DNA of 55,314 bases, taken from NCBI GenBank assembly GCA_012517735.1, contig JAAYUK010000041.1, forward strand, positions 1 through 55,314, read 5' to 3'. The notes beneath the pieces are model-generated. The model searched no databases, was not told the DNA's origin, and worked only from the letters and a program-made list of their open reading frames with translations. Both the position numbers and the translations under genes were made by a program. Position 1 is the first letter of the stretch; every line of letters starts with the position of its first letter. Shown here in pieces: positions 1 to 7,764 of the stretch. This DNA is from Nitrospiraceae bacterium (lineage in GTDB: Bacteria; Nitrospirota; Thermodesulfovibrionia; Thermodesulfovibrionales; Dissulfurispiraceae).

Positions 1-2
1 CT

Positions 3-137
3 ATCTCCCCGTTTTGCTCAGGGCTTGCCGGTGATGCCTTCGGGGTTCCATCCGCCATTACCTTCATCGCATTTCTGGTTCTGGTCACGGTTCCTCTGAC
101 CTCCCTGCTGAAAGGCGCAATAGGACGAGAGTCATAG
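3..137 (+). CDS. C-terminal end of a membrane transporter, probably MFS (partial)
   Basis: An open frame enters at the left edge and stops at TAG 135-137. The 44 visible residues contain one hydrophobic helix (SAITFIAFLVLVTVPLTSLL) preceded by a Gly/Phe-rich loop and followed by a short charged tail. This is the usual ending of a 12-helix MFS permease, and the loop AGDAFGVPSA resembles the cytoplasmic approach to the last helix. Only the tail is present, so substrate and subfamily cannot be given. It could also be another polytopic permease. Confidence 0.55.
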   Translation: MSPFCSGLAGDAFGVPSAITFIAFLVLVTVPLTSLLKGAIGRES

Positions 138-210
138 CAGGCTTAACTCCAAGGGTGTCATGAGATAACGATCAAATTGCTCGTACCCTGTCCTGTCGGA
201 TTGAACCCAA

Positions 211-429
211 AATTGTCATTAGATTCGATCCAATAACGCTCTAAGCCTGGCTGGGCTGGCAACAGAGCGGATTTATTCGGCGAAGCGGAACATACAGGAT
301 GTATGTGCCAGGCGAATACCTCGGAGGACGGCTGGATGCCGTTCGAGAAACGGGGCCCCCGAAAATGTCGAGGACTTTTCGGGGTAGCAGTTGAGCGGCG
401 TTGCCTGTCCTGCCAGGCTAATGACAATT
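211..429 (+). mobile_element. MITE-like element, copy 1 (long form)
   Basis: The element is bounded by the 12-bp perfect inverted repeats AATTGTCATTAG (211-222) and CTAATGACAATT (418-429). Internal sequence matches four other loci in this window. It contains small palindromes: CATAC...GTATG near 291-303, and an imperfect stem around 329-352. Copies 1 and 3 also carry an extra roughly 43-bp segment, here holding the stem CCCCGAAAA/TTTTCGGGG. No transposase is encoded, and short ORFs across it are artefacts. It ends 6 bp before the stop codon of the PPC-domain gene. No clear target-site duplication is visible for this copy. Confidence 0.8.
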
Positions 430-435
430 CTCGGG

Positions 436-870
436 TTACAGTTTCAGCAGCACCATCCTCGAGACTTCGTCCAGCTCGCGTTTTGCGGTGACTCCCCTGA
501 TCTCGAAGATCACCACTTCCAACAGCATGAAGGTCTCGGATGCCTCCCGCAGGCAGCCGACCTTTACCGAGTCGAACTTGCCGTATGATCCATGGAAATG
601 GATCTTCGGATCTTCACCATGCCAGAAGATGGTGCCGAACCCGTAGGTTTCATGGCTTTCGGTCAGCTCCCGCCATTCCGGCACCGGCGGCATTTCATCG
701 GTCTTCGGACCGACCACGAAGCGCCCCCCTTTCAGCGCGCCGACCATATGGAATGCCCCGGCCCTGATGTTCTCTTTTTTTGCAAGATCGATCAGGCCCT
801 GCAAAACATTGTCGCCGTCGTCAAAACGTGCAATGATCACTCTTCCTATTTCACCAGTGGTATATTTCAT
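436..870 (-). CDS. PPC/DUF296 domain protein
   Basis: The 144-residue protein matches the PPC (plants and prokaryotes conserved, DUF296) fold. It begins with the family's typical 'RVIIARFDDGDNVLQGL' strand-helix and continues with an 'AGAFHMVGAL' segment. The paired histidines of HFHGSYGK (about residues 91-93) are conserved in prokaryotic members and thought to bind metal. There is no AT-hook, so the DNA-binding role of the plant relatives should not be assumed. The start is set by a strong AGGAGG about 7 nt upstream. It lies 27 bp downstream of waaC and is probably co-transcribed with the LPS genes. Function in bacteria is unknown. Confidence 0.85.
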   Translation of the reverse strand: MKYTTGEIGRVIIARFDDGDNVLQGLIDLAKKENIRAGAFHMVGALKGGRFVVGPKTDEMPPVPEWRELTESHETYGFGTIFWHGEDPKIHFHGSYGKFDSVKVGCLREASETFMLLEVVIFEIRGVTAKRELDEVSRMVLLKL

Positions 871-897
871 GACGACCTCCTTTTCATGTGCTGCGGC

Positions 898-1923
898 TCA
901 AATAAGTTGGTGCAGGGTTCCCATGGCGTGAAACGCTTCGAGAACCCGGTCAACACCGATGCCCTCCAGGCATTGCGGAGACGGACACGTTTTTTTGTAG
1001 CAGGGCGCACAGGGCAGATCCGGCGTCAGAACCAGGCTGCTCGATCCGTACGGCCCGGTGCGCACAGGATTGGTCGGTCCGAATATGGCAATGGTCGGAA
1101 TGCCGAGTGCAGCCGCAATGTGCATCGGACCGGAATCGTTCGTAACGACGAGCCGGGCAGCCCGGGTCAGGGAGATCAGCTCCGGCAGGGTCGTTTTCCC
1201 GGCAAGCGAACGGGCCTTCCCTTGGGAATGCCGCTCAATGAGCAGGCCGGTCTCAGCGTCCGCTCTGCTGCCGATGACCATGCTCCTGACCGGTAACGCA
1301 GCGGCAAGCGCGGCAAAACGTTCCGCCGGCCAGCGTTTTGTCGCCCAGCGGGCACCAGGGACCAGAATGGCATATACGTCCGACTCGGCCTTGATCCTGC
1401 TGACTGCGTCGGTATCCTTCAGCAACGGAAGCGGAAAAACAACGGGGGCGGTGTCGCAACCGATCGCTGAGGCAATTTTGAGATAACGGTCAACCGCGTG
1501 GATGTCCCGGCCACCTTTGACCGTGTGGGTATAAAAAAGACGGCTGCCCTCACGGGCCTCGGCGAATCCGACACGCACCGGAGCCTTGGTTGCGTTGGTA
1601 ATCAATCCGCTCCGCAGAAGCCCCTGCAGATCAAGGACCAGGTCGAACCGTTCCATGCGCAGTGCCTGGAAAAGGCTGCGGATCTCGGCTGCAGTCTGCG
1701 ACAGCGCACGCAGATTTTTCCAGCGGTCTTTGTGGATGATCCAGAGCCGGTTGATCATGGGGTGATGATCGAGGAGCGCCTCGAATCCTTTGGCGACGAC
1801 CCAGTCGATTTTTGCCTGCGGGAATGTGCGGTTGAGGGCATCGAGGACCGGAAGCGCGTGCACAATGTCGCCGAGCGAGCTCGGCTTGACCATGAGAATT
1901 CGGCGGGGTGTCTGTTTAAGCAC
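898..1923 (-). CDS. waaC: LPS heptosyltransferase I (GT9 family)
   Basis: The 341-residue GT-B glycosyltransferase of family 9 should add the first L,D-heptose to Kdo on lipid A at the inner face of the cytoplasmic membrane. The N-terminus ILMVKPSSLGDIVHALPVLD is the typical WaaC signature. The nucleotide-sugar domain shows VPGARWATKRWP and the conserved VTNDSGPMHIAAALGIPTIAIFGPT near residues 260-285. The reading frame starts with GTG at 1921-1923, which overlaps the stop codon of the upstream waaF-gmhB gene by 8 bp, so translation is probably coupled. Assignment to WaaC rather than WaaF rests on the N-terminus and on the WaaF-like neighbour. Confidence 0.85.
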   Translation of the reverse strand: MLKQTPRRILMVKPSSLGDIVHALPVLDALNRTFPQAKIDWVVAKGFEALLDHHPMINRLWIIHKDRWKNLRALSQTAAEIRSLFQALRMERFDLVLDLQGLLRSGLITNATKAPVRVGFAEAREGSRLFYTHTVKGGRDIHAVDRYLKIASAIGCDTAPVVFPLPLLKDTDAVSRIKAESDVYAILVPGARWATKRWPAERFAALAAALPVRSMVIGSRADAETGLLIERHSQGKARSLAGKTTLPELISLTRAARLVVTNDSGPMHIAAALGIPTIAIFGPTNPVRTGPYGSSSLVLTPDLPCAPCYKKTCPSPQCLEGIGVDRVLEAFHAMGTLHQLI

Positions 1924-3442
1924 CGGCGGGTTTCCGGGTCAGGATGGCGCTTACCGCTTCAGACAGGGAGCCGACGGTGATATCCGCATGCGCCGACGTT
2001 TCCTGCTGGCCGGTCCGGACATGAATCCCTCTTGCTCCGACCATGCGGGCGAGCAGCATGTCGGCATCCTTGTCGCCGACCACCACGGACTGCTTCAGGT
2101 CGATCCGGTGTTTCAGCCGCGCGTCCAGAAGCATGCCAGGCTCCGGCTTGCGGCAGGCGCAGCATTCCGATGGGGAGTGCGGGCAGTAGAAGAAGTCGTC
2201 AAACCCATATTGGTCGATGAAGAGCTGGTTCACGTCCCGGGTAAACGTCTCATCGACCAGTCCCCTGCCGATGCCGGACTGATTCGAAACGCCAATCAGC
2301 AGATAGCCCTGCTCCTTCAGTGCCTTCAGGGAGTCGATATCAGGGAAGAGCTCGAAGTCTTTCCAGTCATTCAGATAGTTGGCGTCACGGCAGAGGGTGC
2401 CATCACGGTCGAAAAAGACGGCTTTCCGCTTCGGCATTATCTGGGCAATCTCGTCACAGACATCATCTGCAGATATGGTATCCATGCATTTCATGTGGCC
2501 TTTTTTGCATCTCCGCTCAAAGCAGGGAGCGCAATCAAGCCGTCTTCGCACAACGCGATGCCCTTCTCCGACCGGGCCGGTCAGTTCGGGAGCGGTTGAC
2601 CCAAAGATGGCGACAAGCGGTGTGCCGACCGCATAGGCAAGATGCATCGGGCCGGAATCGTTGGTGAGAAAAACCTCGCATTCGGCAATGAGCGCGATGA
2701 GGTCCTGCAGCGAGGTGTGCCCGGCGAGACAGAGTTTGTTGGCAGGCACATCTTCGTCGATTTCGAGGGCAATGTCTTCCTCGTTTTTGCCGCCGAATAT
2801 GACGACACTGCCTCCGGTGGTGGTAATGAACCAGTTGGCAACCTCCGCGAAGCGGTCCGGAAACCAGCGCTTTGCCGATCCATACGTGGCGCCCGGATTG
2901 ATGCCGAGGATCGGCCTTTCCAGAGACGCGAGCTTTTTTCGTGCGCGTTCGCGCTCATGGATCGGTACCGACAGGAATGGCCGCTCATACTCTGCATGAA
3001 GCCCGGCCTGTCTGAGAAGGTTGAGATAGTAGTCCACATGATGCATGGAACGGTCTTCATTGGTGAAGGGAATCGGATGGGTAAGCAGCATGCCGCGGCC
3101 GTCGCGGTCATACCCGATGCGCTTCGGGATCCCGGCAAGCAGCGATACGGCCGCTGCTCCAAACGCATTTTGGAGCAGGATCGCCATTGTATAGTGTTGC
3201 CTTCGCAGGCGCAGGCCAAGGCGCAGTCTGCCCTGTATGCCGGTATCCTGCTCGCCGAAGGTCAGTACCCGGCTGATACACGGGACATGCTCGAAAACCG
3301 GCGCAACGCCGGGCTTGACCAGCAGGTCGATATGCGCTTCCGGGAATGCCTTGCGGATTGCCCGTATGGCGGGCAGGGTCATGACGGCATCACCGATCCA
3401 GTTGACGCCGCGTATCAGGATCGCTTCGGGCGTTTCACGCAT
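1916..3442 (-). CDS. waaF-gmhB: Fusion: LPS heptosyltransferase II + heptose-1,7-bisphosphate 7-phosphatase
   Basis: At 508 residues this is about 160 longer than a normal WaaF. Residues 1 to about 345 are a GT9 heptosyltransferase: NWIGDAVMTLPAIRAIRKAF at the N-terminus, NPGATYGSAKRWFPDRFA, and TNDSGPMHLAYAVGTPLVAIFG. After PKRKAVFF comes a complete HAD-type GmhB phosphatase: nucleophile motif DRDGT, VSNQSGIGRG, the zinc-binding CPHSP...CCACRKPEPGML loop and VVGDKDADM. One chain therefore carries a step of ADP-heptose synthesis and a step of heptose transfer. No stop or frameshift is visible at the junction. It leads an operon with waaC. Confidence 0.9.
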   Translation of the reverse strand: MRETPEAILIRGVNWIGDAVMTLPAIRAIRKAFPEAHIDLLVKPGVAPVFEHVPCISRVLTFGEQDTGIQGRLRLGLRLRRQHYTMAILLQNAFGAAAVSLLAGIPKRIGYDRDGRGMLLTHPIPFTNEDRSMHHVDYYLNLLRQAGLHAEYERPFLSVPIHERERARKKLASLERPILGINPGATYGSAKRWFPDRFAEVANWFITTTGGSVVIFGGKNEEDIALEIDEDVPANKLCLAGHTSLQDLIALIAECEVFLTNDSGPMHLAYAVGTPLVAIFGSTAPELTGPVGEGHRVVRRRLDCAPCFERRCKKGHMKCMDTISADDVCDEIAQIMPKRKAVFFDRDGTLCRDANYLNDWKDFELFPDIDSLKALKEQGYLLIGVSNQSGIGRGLVDETFTRDVNQLFIDQYGFDDFFYCPHSPSECCACRKPEPGMLLDARLKHRIDLKQSVVVGDKDADMLLARMVGARGIHVRTGQQETSAHADITVGSLSEAVSAILTRKPAGA

Positions 3443-3562
3443 GCGGGTAGTTTACCATGGAAGCTTCTGCCGGAAGGCGCATGAATAGCAATGGGAAATG
3501 GCGTCATGACGGCCAGCAGGTGTGTGTATTCAGTCCGACTTCGAACCATGTTTCGGGGTCTG

Positions 3563-4042
3563 TTATGCCCCGCAGCATTTTTTGTATTTTTTGCCGCTGC
3601 CGCAGGGGCAGGGATCGTTGCGTCCGACTTTTGGTTCTTCGCGCCGGAACGGTTTCGGTGCTACCGTCTTGCCGTCAACGAGATACCAGGTTCCGTTTGC
3701 TTTTCTGAAGCGCGAGACCTCATGGTGCCGGACCTCGTTGCCCTGCTGGGTAAATGTGGCGATGAACTCGACCGTGCCCTCCGTGTCTCCGGCTTCGGTA
3801 TGTACAATCTCAAGGCCGCGCCATTCAGAGCCGGAAGCCCATCCTTTGGTACCCTCCCGATCGAAGTCCCCCCGTGCCTCAGGCAGGAGTGAGTCATGGA
3901 GGAAGTCGATATTGGCGGTAGCATATGCGCTGTATCGTGCTCGCATGAGCTGCTCAGGCGAATCGGCCGGCTTGGTTTTTTGTATGATCGGTTCGCAGCA
4001 TTCGGCAAACGCTGCACCGGAGCCACAGGGACAGATAGTCAT
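3563..4042 (-). CDS. ychJ: YchJ-family SEC-C motif protein
   Basis: The 159-residue protein has a zinc-binding SEC-C motif at each end: [13 protein letters not shown] near residue 4 and [15 protein letters not shown] at the C-terminus. An NTF2-like middle lies between them ([20 protein letters not shown], then a WRGLEIV strand). This is the UPF0225/YchJ architecture, whose biochemical role is not established. An AAGGAG about 7 nt before ATG supports the start. It lies 120 bp upstream of the LPS operon on the same strand and may or may not share its transcript. Confidence 0.9.
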   Translation of the reverse strand: MTICPCGSGAAFAECCEPIIQKTKPADSPEQLMRARYSAYATANIDFLHDSLLPEARGDFDREGTKGWASGSEWRGLEIVHTEAGDTEGTVEFIATFTQQGNEVRHHEVSRFRKANGTWYLVDGKTVAPKPFRREEPKVGRNDPCPCGSGKKYKKCCGA

Positions 4043-4099
4043 AGGACAACTCCTTATCGAGAAAATATCTGAACGAAATTATACCTTTTTACCGACAAT

Positions 4100-4281
4100 T
4101 CAGACCAATCCGCGGTCGATCAGCTCGGTTTTCAGATACGCGTAACAGATCGGAGCCGCGGCAACGCCGGGCAGGCCGAAGAGCGTCTCCATGATCAGCA
4201 TGGTGATCAGCCCAAAGAAGAGACGTGCCTGATCCGCGAGGCTGAGAACTGGGGCAGGCACGTCTGCAGCGATTGTCAGGG
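4100..4281 (-). pseudogene. 3' remnant of an AI-2E family (PerM-like) transporter
   Basis: Reading the minus strand into the stop TGA at 4100-4102 gives about 60 codons: a hydrophobic helix (LFFGLITMLIMETLFGLPG) followed by VAAAPICYAYLKTELIDRGLV. That 'LPG...APxxYAYLKxEL' ending is typical of AI-2E exporter C-termini. No suitable start codon exists in frame, and an in-frame stop lies just upstream inside the end of the next gene. I therefore read it as the leftover tail of a deleted transporter gene. The family call rests on the short tail only. Confidence 0.5.
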
Positions 4282-4470
4282 GAGGTGGGGCTTTCCCCGG
4301 AGCGCTTCAAGGATACGCTTTTCGCATCGGGAATCCTCGAGTCCTCCGAGGGTCAGAACGCCGAAACGGCGGCACTTGGGGTTGTCGCAATAATAGATCA
4401 CCAGCTCGCTGCAGGTGATCTGCTCCAGATGGTCGAAACAGTCTACACAGAGAAAATGATCAACTTTCAT
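4276..4470 (-). CDS. Small Cys-rich protein, possible zinc ribbon
   Basis: The protein has 64 residues and a perfect AGGAGG about 7 nt before ATG. It carries CVDC near residue 8, single cysteines near 20 and 28, CDNPKC, and SRCEKR, a pattern that could bind one zinc ion. No family is recognised. It is divergent from the DUF6485 gene, with back-to-back promoters between them. Its 3' end touches the AI-2E transporter remnant, so it may be a neighbour brought close by the deletion. Confidence 0.7.
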   Translation of the reverse strand: MKVDHFLCVDCFDHLEQITCSELVIYYCDNPKCRRFGVLTLGGLEDSRCEKRILEALRGKPHLP

Positions 4471-4512
4471 TGCGCCCTCCTGATGCGGCGATGACGACGG
4501 CTTCCTGACTCA

Positions 4513-4540
4513 AGTATATCACGCTCTGCACACGACTCAA
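4513..4540 (-). promoter_or_regulatory. sigma70-type promoter for the small Cys-rich gene
   Basis: On the minus strand TTGAGT (4535-4540) and TATACT (4513-4518) are separated by 16 bp, about 40 bp upstream of the ATG at 4470. A second TATACT faces the other way at 4553, so this is a divergent promoter region. Confidence 0.55.
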
Positions 4541-4552
4541 AGCTTTCTGCGG

Positions 4553-4558
4553 TATACT
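4553..4558 (+). promoter_or_regulatory. -10 element upstream of the DUF6485 gene
   Basis: TATACT lies 38 bp before the ATG at 4597, leaving a roughly 30-nt leader that contains the strong GGGGAGG ribosome site. No convincing -35 hexamer is seen at the expected distance. Confidence 0.4.
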
Positions 4559-4596
4559 TTCTGAAATGACCGAGCACATAAAAGGGGAGGATTTTC

Positions 4597-4791
4597 ATGG
4601 AATGCATCATGGAAAAGAACAGATCGCTCTGCACCTGCACATATGAACCGTGCGGCAGGAAGCACAAATGCTGCGAGTGCCTGCACTATCACCGGAAGAA
4701 CGGGGAATTGCCGGGTTGTTATTTTTCCGCGGAGTATGAGCGGACCTATGACCGTTCGATCGCGAACTTTCTCAGGATGCACAGGAAATAA
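4597..4791 (+). CDS. DUF6485 family small Cys-rich protein
   Basis: The 64-residue protein has the pattern CTCTYEPCGRK, then CCECLHYH, then GELPGCYF, and a Tyr/Arg-rich tail (AEYERTYDRS). I recognise this as the DUF6485 family found in anaerobic bacteria and archaea. Seven cysteines and paired histidines suggest a metal site; no activity is known. A strong GGGGAGG lies 6 nt before ATG. It stands alone between a divergent gene and the converging ankyrin gene. Confidence 0.85.
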   Translation: MECIMEKNRSLCTCTYEPCGRKHKCCECLHYHRKNGELPGCYFSAEYERTYDRSIANFLRMHRK

Positions 4792-4900
4792 GCGTTTTCC
4801 CCTGAAGTCCGGACGGACGCAGTTGCGTCCGCCAGCGCAGATGCCGCCCTGATAATCGGGGCGCTGAATGGCTGCAATTTCACGGTTGAAGAGAGCTTTG

Positions 4901-5725
4901 TTACCGGGCTGCCTTGCGGAGCATTGCAGCGATTTCGTTTTTCTTGAGGCGCTCAGCCAGCTGGATGGGCGTGGTTCCGTTGCTGCTCTGATGGTGAACG
5001 TCCGACCCGTTTTCCAGGAGAATCGCGACACACTCCGGCCTGCCCTCCAGAATTGCGTACATCAATGGGGTGAAGCCGATGGCTGACTGCTGTTTGACGT
5101 CCGCTTTTGCTGCGAGGAGCAGTTTCAACATCTCGCTATCACCCTGCACGGCTGCCATCATGAGCGGGGACTGGCCATGCTTCTTTTCTGCGGTATTGAC
5201 CTGTGCTCCCTTGTCGATGAGGAGCTTGGCAACAGCAAAATGGCGATTGTTGGGATAGTTCCGGATTGAACTGCCGGAGACCGCGAGGAAAAGCGGAGTA
5301 ATGCCGGCACTGTTTGTCGCATTTATCTGTGCTCCCCCGGCGAGCAACAGCTGAACCGCATCATAGTTTCCCCGGGCGGCTGCCATCATGAGCGCGGTAT
5401 CGCCGTTTTTAGTGGCGGCCTGGAGCGATGCTCCCTTGCCGAGCAGCAGTGCAACGACCTGCACGTTTCCTTTCGACGATGCGAGCATCAGCGGCGTCAG
5501 ACCGTCGGCATCCGGTATGTCGACCGGCATGCCTGCTTTCAGGAAGAGATCGACGATATCAGTCTCGCCCGCCACCACGGCACTGAGAAAGCTCTCCGGC
5601 GTATAGGGAATGCCGCGCTCCTGGAGCAGCTTTTTCGGACCTTCTGTGTCACTACAGGCGATTGCAAGCAGACAGAGGCTGAGTGCAACGACAATTCCCA
5701 GCCGCTGCAGTACATTCATCATCAT
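4901..5725 (-). CDS. Ankyrin-repeat lipoprotein
   Basis: The protein has about 274 residues from the chosen start. The N-terminal hydrophobic signal ends in the lipobox LLAIAC, so the mature protein should be lipid-anchored. The rest is about six ankyrin repeats, with units such as DGLTPLMLASSKGNVQVVALLL and NGDTALMMAAARGNYDAVQL. The repeat at about 175-205 carries a short insert (SSIRNYPNNRH). The start is set at the ATG run 5717-5725 because GGAGAG precedes it; the longer frame to 5797 would run into the upstream gene. It lies 19 bp downstream of the TPR lipoprotein, and the two are likely co-expressed. Confidence 0.8.
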   Translation of the reverse strand: MMMNVLQRLGIVVALSLCLLAIACSDTEGPKKLLQERGIPYTPESFLSAVVAGETDIVDLFLKAGMPVDIPDADGLTPLMLASSKGNVQVVALLLGKGASLQAATKNGDTALMMAAARGNYDAVQLLLAGGAQINATNSAGITPLFLAVSGSSIRNYPNNRHFAVAKLLIDKGAQVNTAEKKHGQSPLMMAAVQGDSEMLKLLLAAKADVKQQSAIGFTPLMYAILEGRPECVAILLENGSDVHHQSSNGTTPIQLAERLKKNEIAAMLRKAAR

Positions 5726-5744
5726 GGACATCTCTCCGATCGTT

Positions 5745-6116
5745 CTATTTTTCGGTATCCAGCTTGATTCCCTGCGATGCCGCCCCGAGGATTGCATCCA
5801 TGATCAGATCCTGGATCATCCCTTTCGTCCTGTCCGGCGAGAGGCGGTACGCTGTGCGCAGCGGCGCGAGCGATTTCGCCCATTGGCGGGTGTTCAGATA
5901 GGAACGGCCCAGATAGAGATACGCATCGACAAATCCTGAATCCTGCTCGATCGCTTTCTGCAGGTGCGGAATCGCCGCATCATAGTTCCCCTGATTGAAG
6001 AACGCCATCCCCTTGTCGAAGTCGCCCTGGGCTGTGCTCAGTCCGCACGCCGACAAGCAAAGGAGCATGCCGATCACAATGCATGATGCGATCACGTTCT
6101 GCGCGATACCGTTCAT
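5745..6116 (-). CDS. TPR-repeat lipoprotein
   Basis: The protein has 123 residues from ATG 6114-6116, chosen for the AGGGAGG about 7 nt upstream (the frame is open further, to 6194). A signal peptide with lipobox LCLSAC is followed by two or three TPR units (FDKGMAFFNQGNYDAAIPHL, then VDAYLYLGRSYLNTRQWAKS). It probably acts as a periplasmic or membrane-bound scaffold together with the downstream ankyrin lipoprotein. No specific partner is visible. Confidence 0.8.
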   Translation of the reverse strand: MNGIAQNVIASCIVIGMLLCLSACGLSTAQGDFDKGMAFFNQGNYDAAIPHLQKAIEQDSGFVDAYLYLGRSYLNTRQWAKSLAPLRTAYRLSPDRTKGMIQDLIMDAILGAASQGIKLDTEK

Positions 6117-6213
6117 TCCGGCCTCCCTGTCAAACAACTGGATATTTCGGGTATTGTATGAAGCAATCAGCAGCTTTTGCAAGCGAGGCAACACTCAGCA
6201 GGGATTCGGCATT

Positions 6214-6241
6214 TTGTTTTTCCGGCGGAGCCTGTTAGAAT
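6214..6241 (+). promoter_or_regulatory. Possible sigma70 promoter before the sigma54 regulator
   Basis: TTGTTT (6214-6219) and TAGAAT (6236-6241) are separated by 16 bp, about 100 bp upstream of the response-regulator start. No -24/-12 element was found here, so the regulator itself appears to be made from a housekeeping promoter. Confidence 0.35.
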
Positions 6242-6342
6242 TGGTTGGGACAGAGGGGGATGCATGTCGATGCGATGGTCACTGTCAGGGGAGACGGAAC
6301 AGGCTGTCATGAAGCCGAGATTGTCGGGAGCTGTAGCCAGAT

Positions 6343-7689
6343 ATGGCTGAACACCTGCTTATTGTTGAGGACGAAGACGAGCTGAGGGATCGCCTCCGGC
6401 GGCTATTTGTCGAAGAGGGGTATTCTGTTGATGCGGTTCCCGACGGAGAAACAGCGATCCGCCTGTATGACGAGGGGTTGTACGATGCCGTCATAACCGA
6501 CATCATTCTTCCGGGCATTGACGGCATAGAACTGCTCCGTCGCATCAAGGAGCGGAGTCATGAGCAGAGCGTCATCATCATGACTGCGTTTGCATCGCTC
6601 GATACCGCGGTCAAGGCGCTGAAGGCAGGTGCGTACGATTATCTCATCAAACCGCTCATGTACGAGGAAATCAAGCAGAGCGTCCGCAATGCACTCCGCG
6701 AAAAATCGCTGCGCACCGAAAACGTCATCCTGAAAAAGGAGATCGAACGGCGGTACGATTTCGGCAAGATCATCGGGGATAGCCCCGAGATTCGGACGCT
6801 GATCGACGATGTGCGCAAGGTCTCTGATTCCCGCAGCAACGTGCTGCTTCTTGGAGAGACCGGTACCGGCAAGGAGCTTTTCGCCCGGGCCATTCACTAC
6901 AACAGTTCCCGCAAGGACAAGCCGTTCATTCCGATCAACTGCAGCGCCATCCCGGAAAACCTGCTCGAATCAGAGCTCTTCGGCTATGCAAAAGGCGCAT
7001 TCACCGGGGCGACCAGCCCTAAGCGGGGGCTGCTTGAAGCTGCCGATCAGGGGACGGTTTTCCTCGATGAGATCGGGGATCTTCCGGTAGCGCTTCAGGC
7101 AAAACTGCTTCGTGTCCTGGATGACCGTGAGATTCGTCCGCTCGGCAGTCTGCAGGGACGTCGGGTTGACCTCAGGATTGTTGCTGCAACCAATCGCGAT
7201 CTCAGCCGGGAAATAAAATATAACCGATTCCGGGAGGATCTGTTCTATCGGATTGCGGTCGTGACGCTCCGGCTGCCGGCACTGCGCGAGCGGACCGGCG
7301 ATGTGAGGACGCTCGCGCTCCATTTTGTCCAGAAGTATTCGGCCGAAGTCGGCAAGCAGGTTGCGACAATCGACGACGACGCCATGCAGTTGCTCATGAA
7401 TTATGCGTGGCCCGGCAATATCCGCGAACTGCAAAACATTATTGAGCGCGGGGTCCTGCTTGCCGACGGCCGGACCATCTCCCCGGCGCACCTGCCGGAG
7501 GAGCTCCGTGCCGCCGAACGGCACGAGCACGCGAATGTTTCGCGGCTCCTGTCCATTGAGGAGTATACGAAGGATTGTATTGTCCGCCATCAGGAGCGCC
7601 ATAGCGAGCAGCAGCTTGCCGACATGCTCGGCATTACCCGGAAGGCACTCTGGGAGAAACGAAAAAAATGGGGGCTGAAACGGCAATGA
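6343..7689 (+). CDS. Sigma54-dependent response regulator (NtrC family)
   Basis: The 448-residue transcription activator has three parts. The receiver domain is at 1-120, with acidic pocket EDED and phospho-acceptor D53 in ITDIILPG. The AAA+ domain is at about 140-375, with Walker A GETGTGKE, the sigma54-contacting loop GAFTGA, and Walker B VFLDEIGD. A Fis-type helix-turn-helix is at the C-terminus (QQLADMLGITRKALWEKR). All catalytic motifs are intact. No histidine kinase lies next to it, so the cognate sensor is elsewhere. It is followed by genes of unknown function on the same strand, but no -24/-12 site was found near them, so its targets are unknown. Confidence 0.93.
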   Translation: MAEHLLIVEDEDELRDRLRRLFVEEGYSVDAVPDGETAIRLYDEGLYDAVITDIILPGIDGIELLRRIKERSHEQSVIIMTAFASLDTAVKALKAGAYDYLIKPLMYEEIKQSVRNALREKSLRTENVILKKEIERRYDFGKIIGDSPEIRTLIDDVRKVSDSRSNVLLLGETGTGKELFARAIHYNSSRKDKPFIPINCSAIPENLLESELFGYAKGAFTGATSPKRGLLEAADQGTVFLDEIGDLPVALQAKLLRVLDDREIRPLGSLQGRRVDLRIVAATNRDLSREIKYNRFREDLFYRIAVVTLRLPALRERTGDVRTLALHFVQKYSAEVGKQVATIDDDAMQLLMNYAWPGNIRELQNIIERGVLLADGRTISPAHLPEELRAAERHEHANVSRLLSIEEYTKDCIVRHQERHSEQQLADMLGITRKALWEKRKKWGLKRQ

Positions 7690-7764
7690 CCCTGCGATTG
7701 GCAGATGGTAATGCCTTGACTATGCGTCCGGAGGATTTCGCATAGAGGATGAAGCGGTGGTGCG

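Noticed and set aside
158-491. Short ORFs across the MITE copies (also near 29.6, 38.7 and 47.9 kb)
   Set aside because: The same peptides recur because the DNA repeats, frames differ between copies, and the element has structural features instead of coding ones.
6195-6342. -24/-12 sigma54 promoter before the NtrC-type regulator
   Set aside because: No TGGC-N7-TTGC-like pair was found; a weak sigma70 pair fits better.
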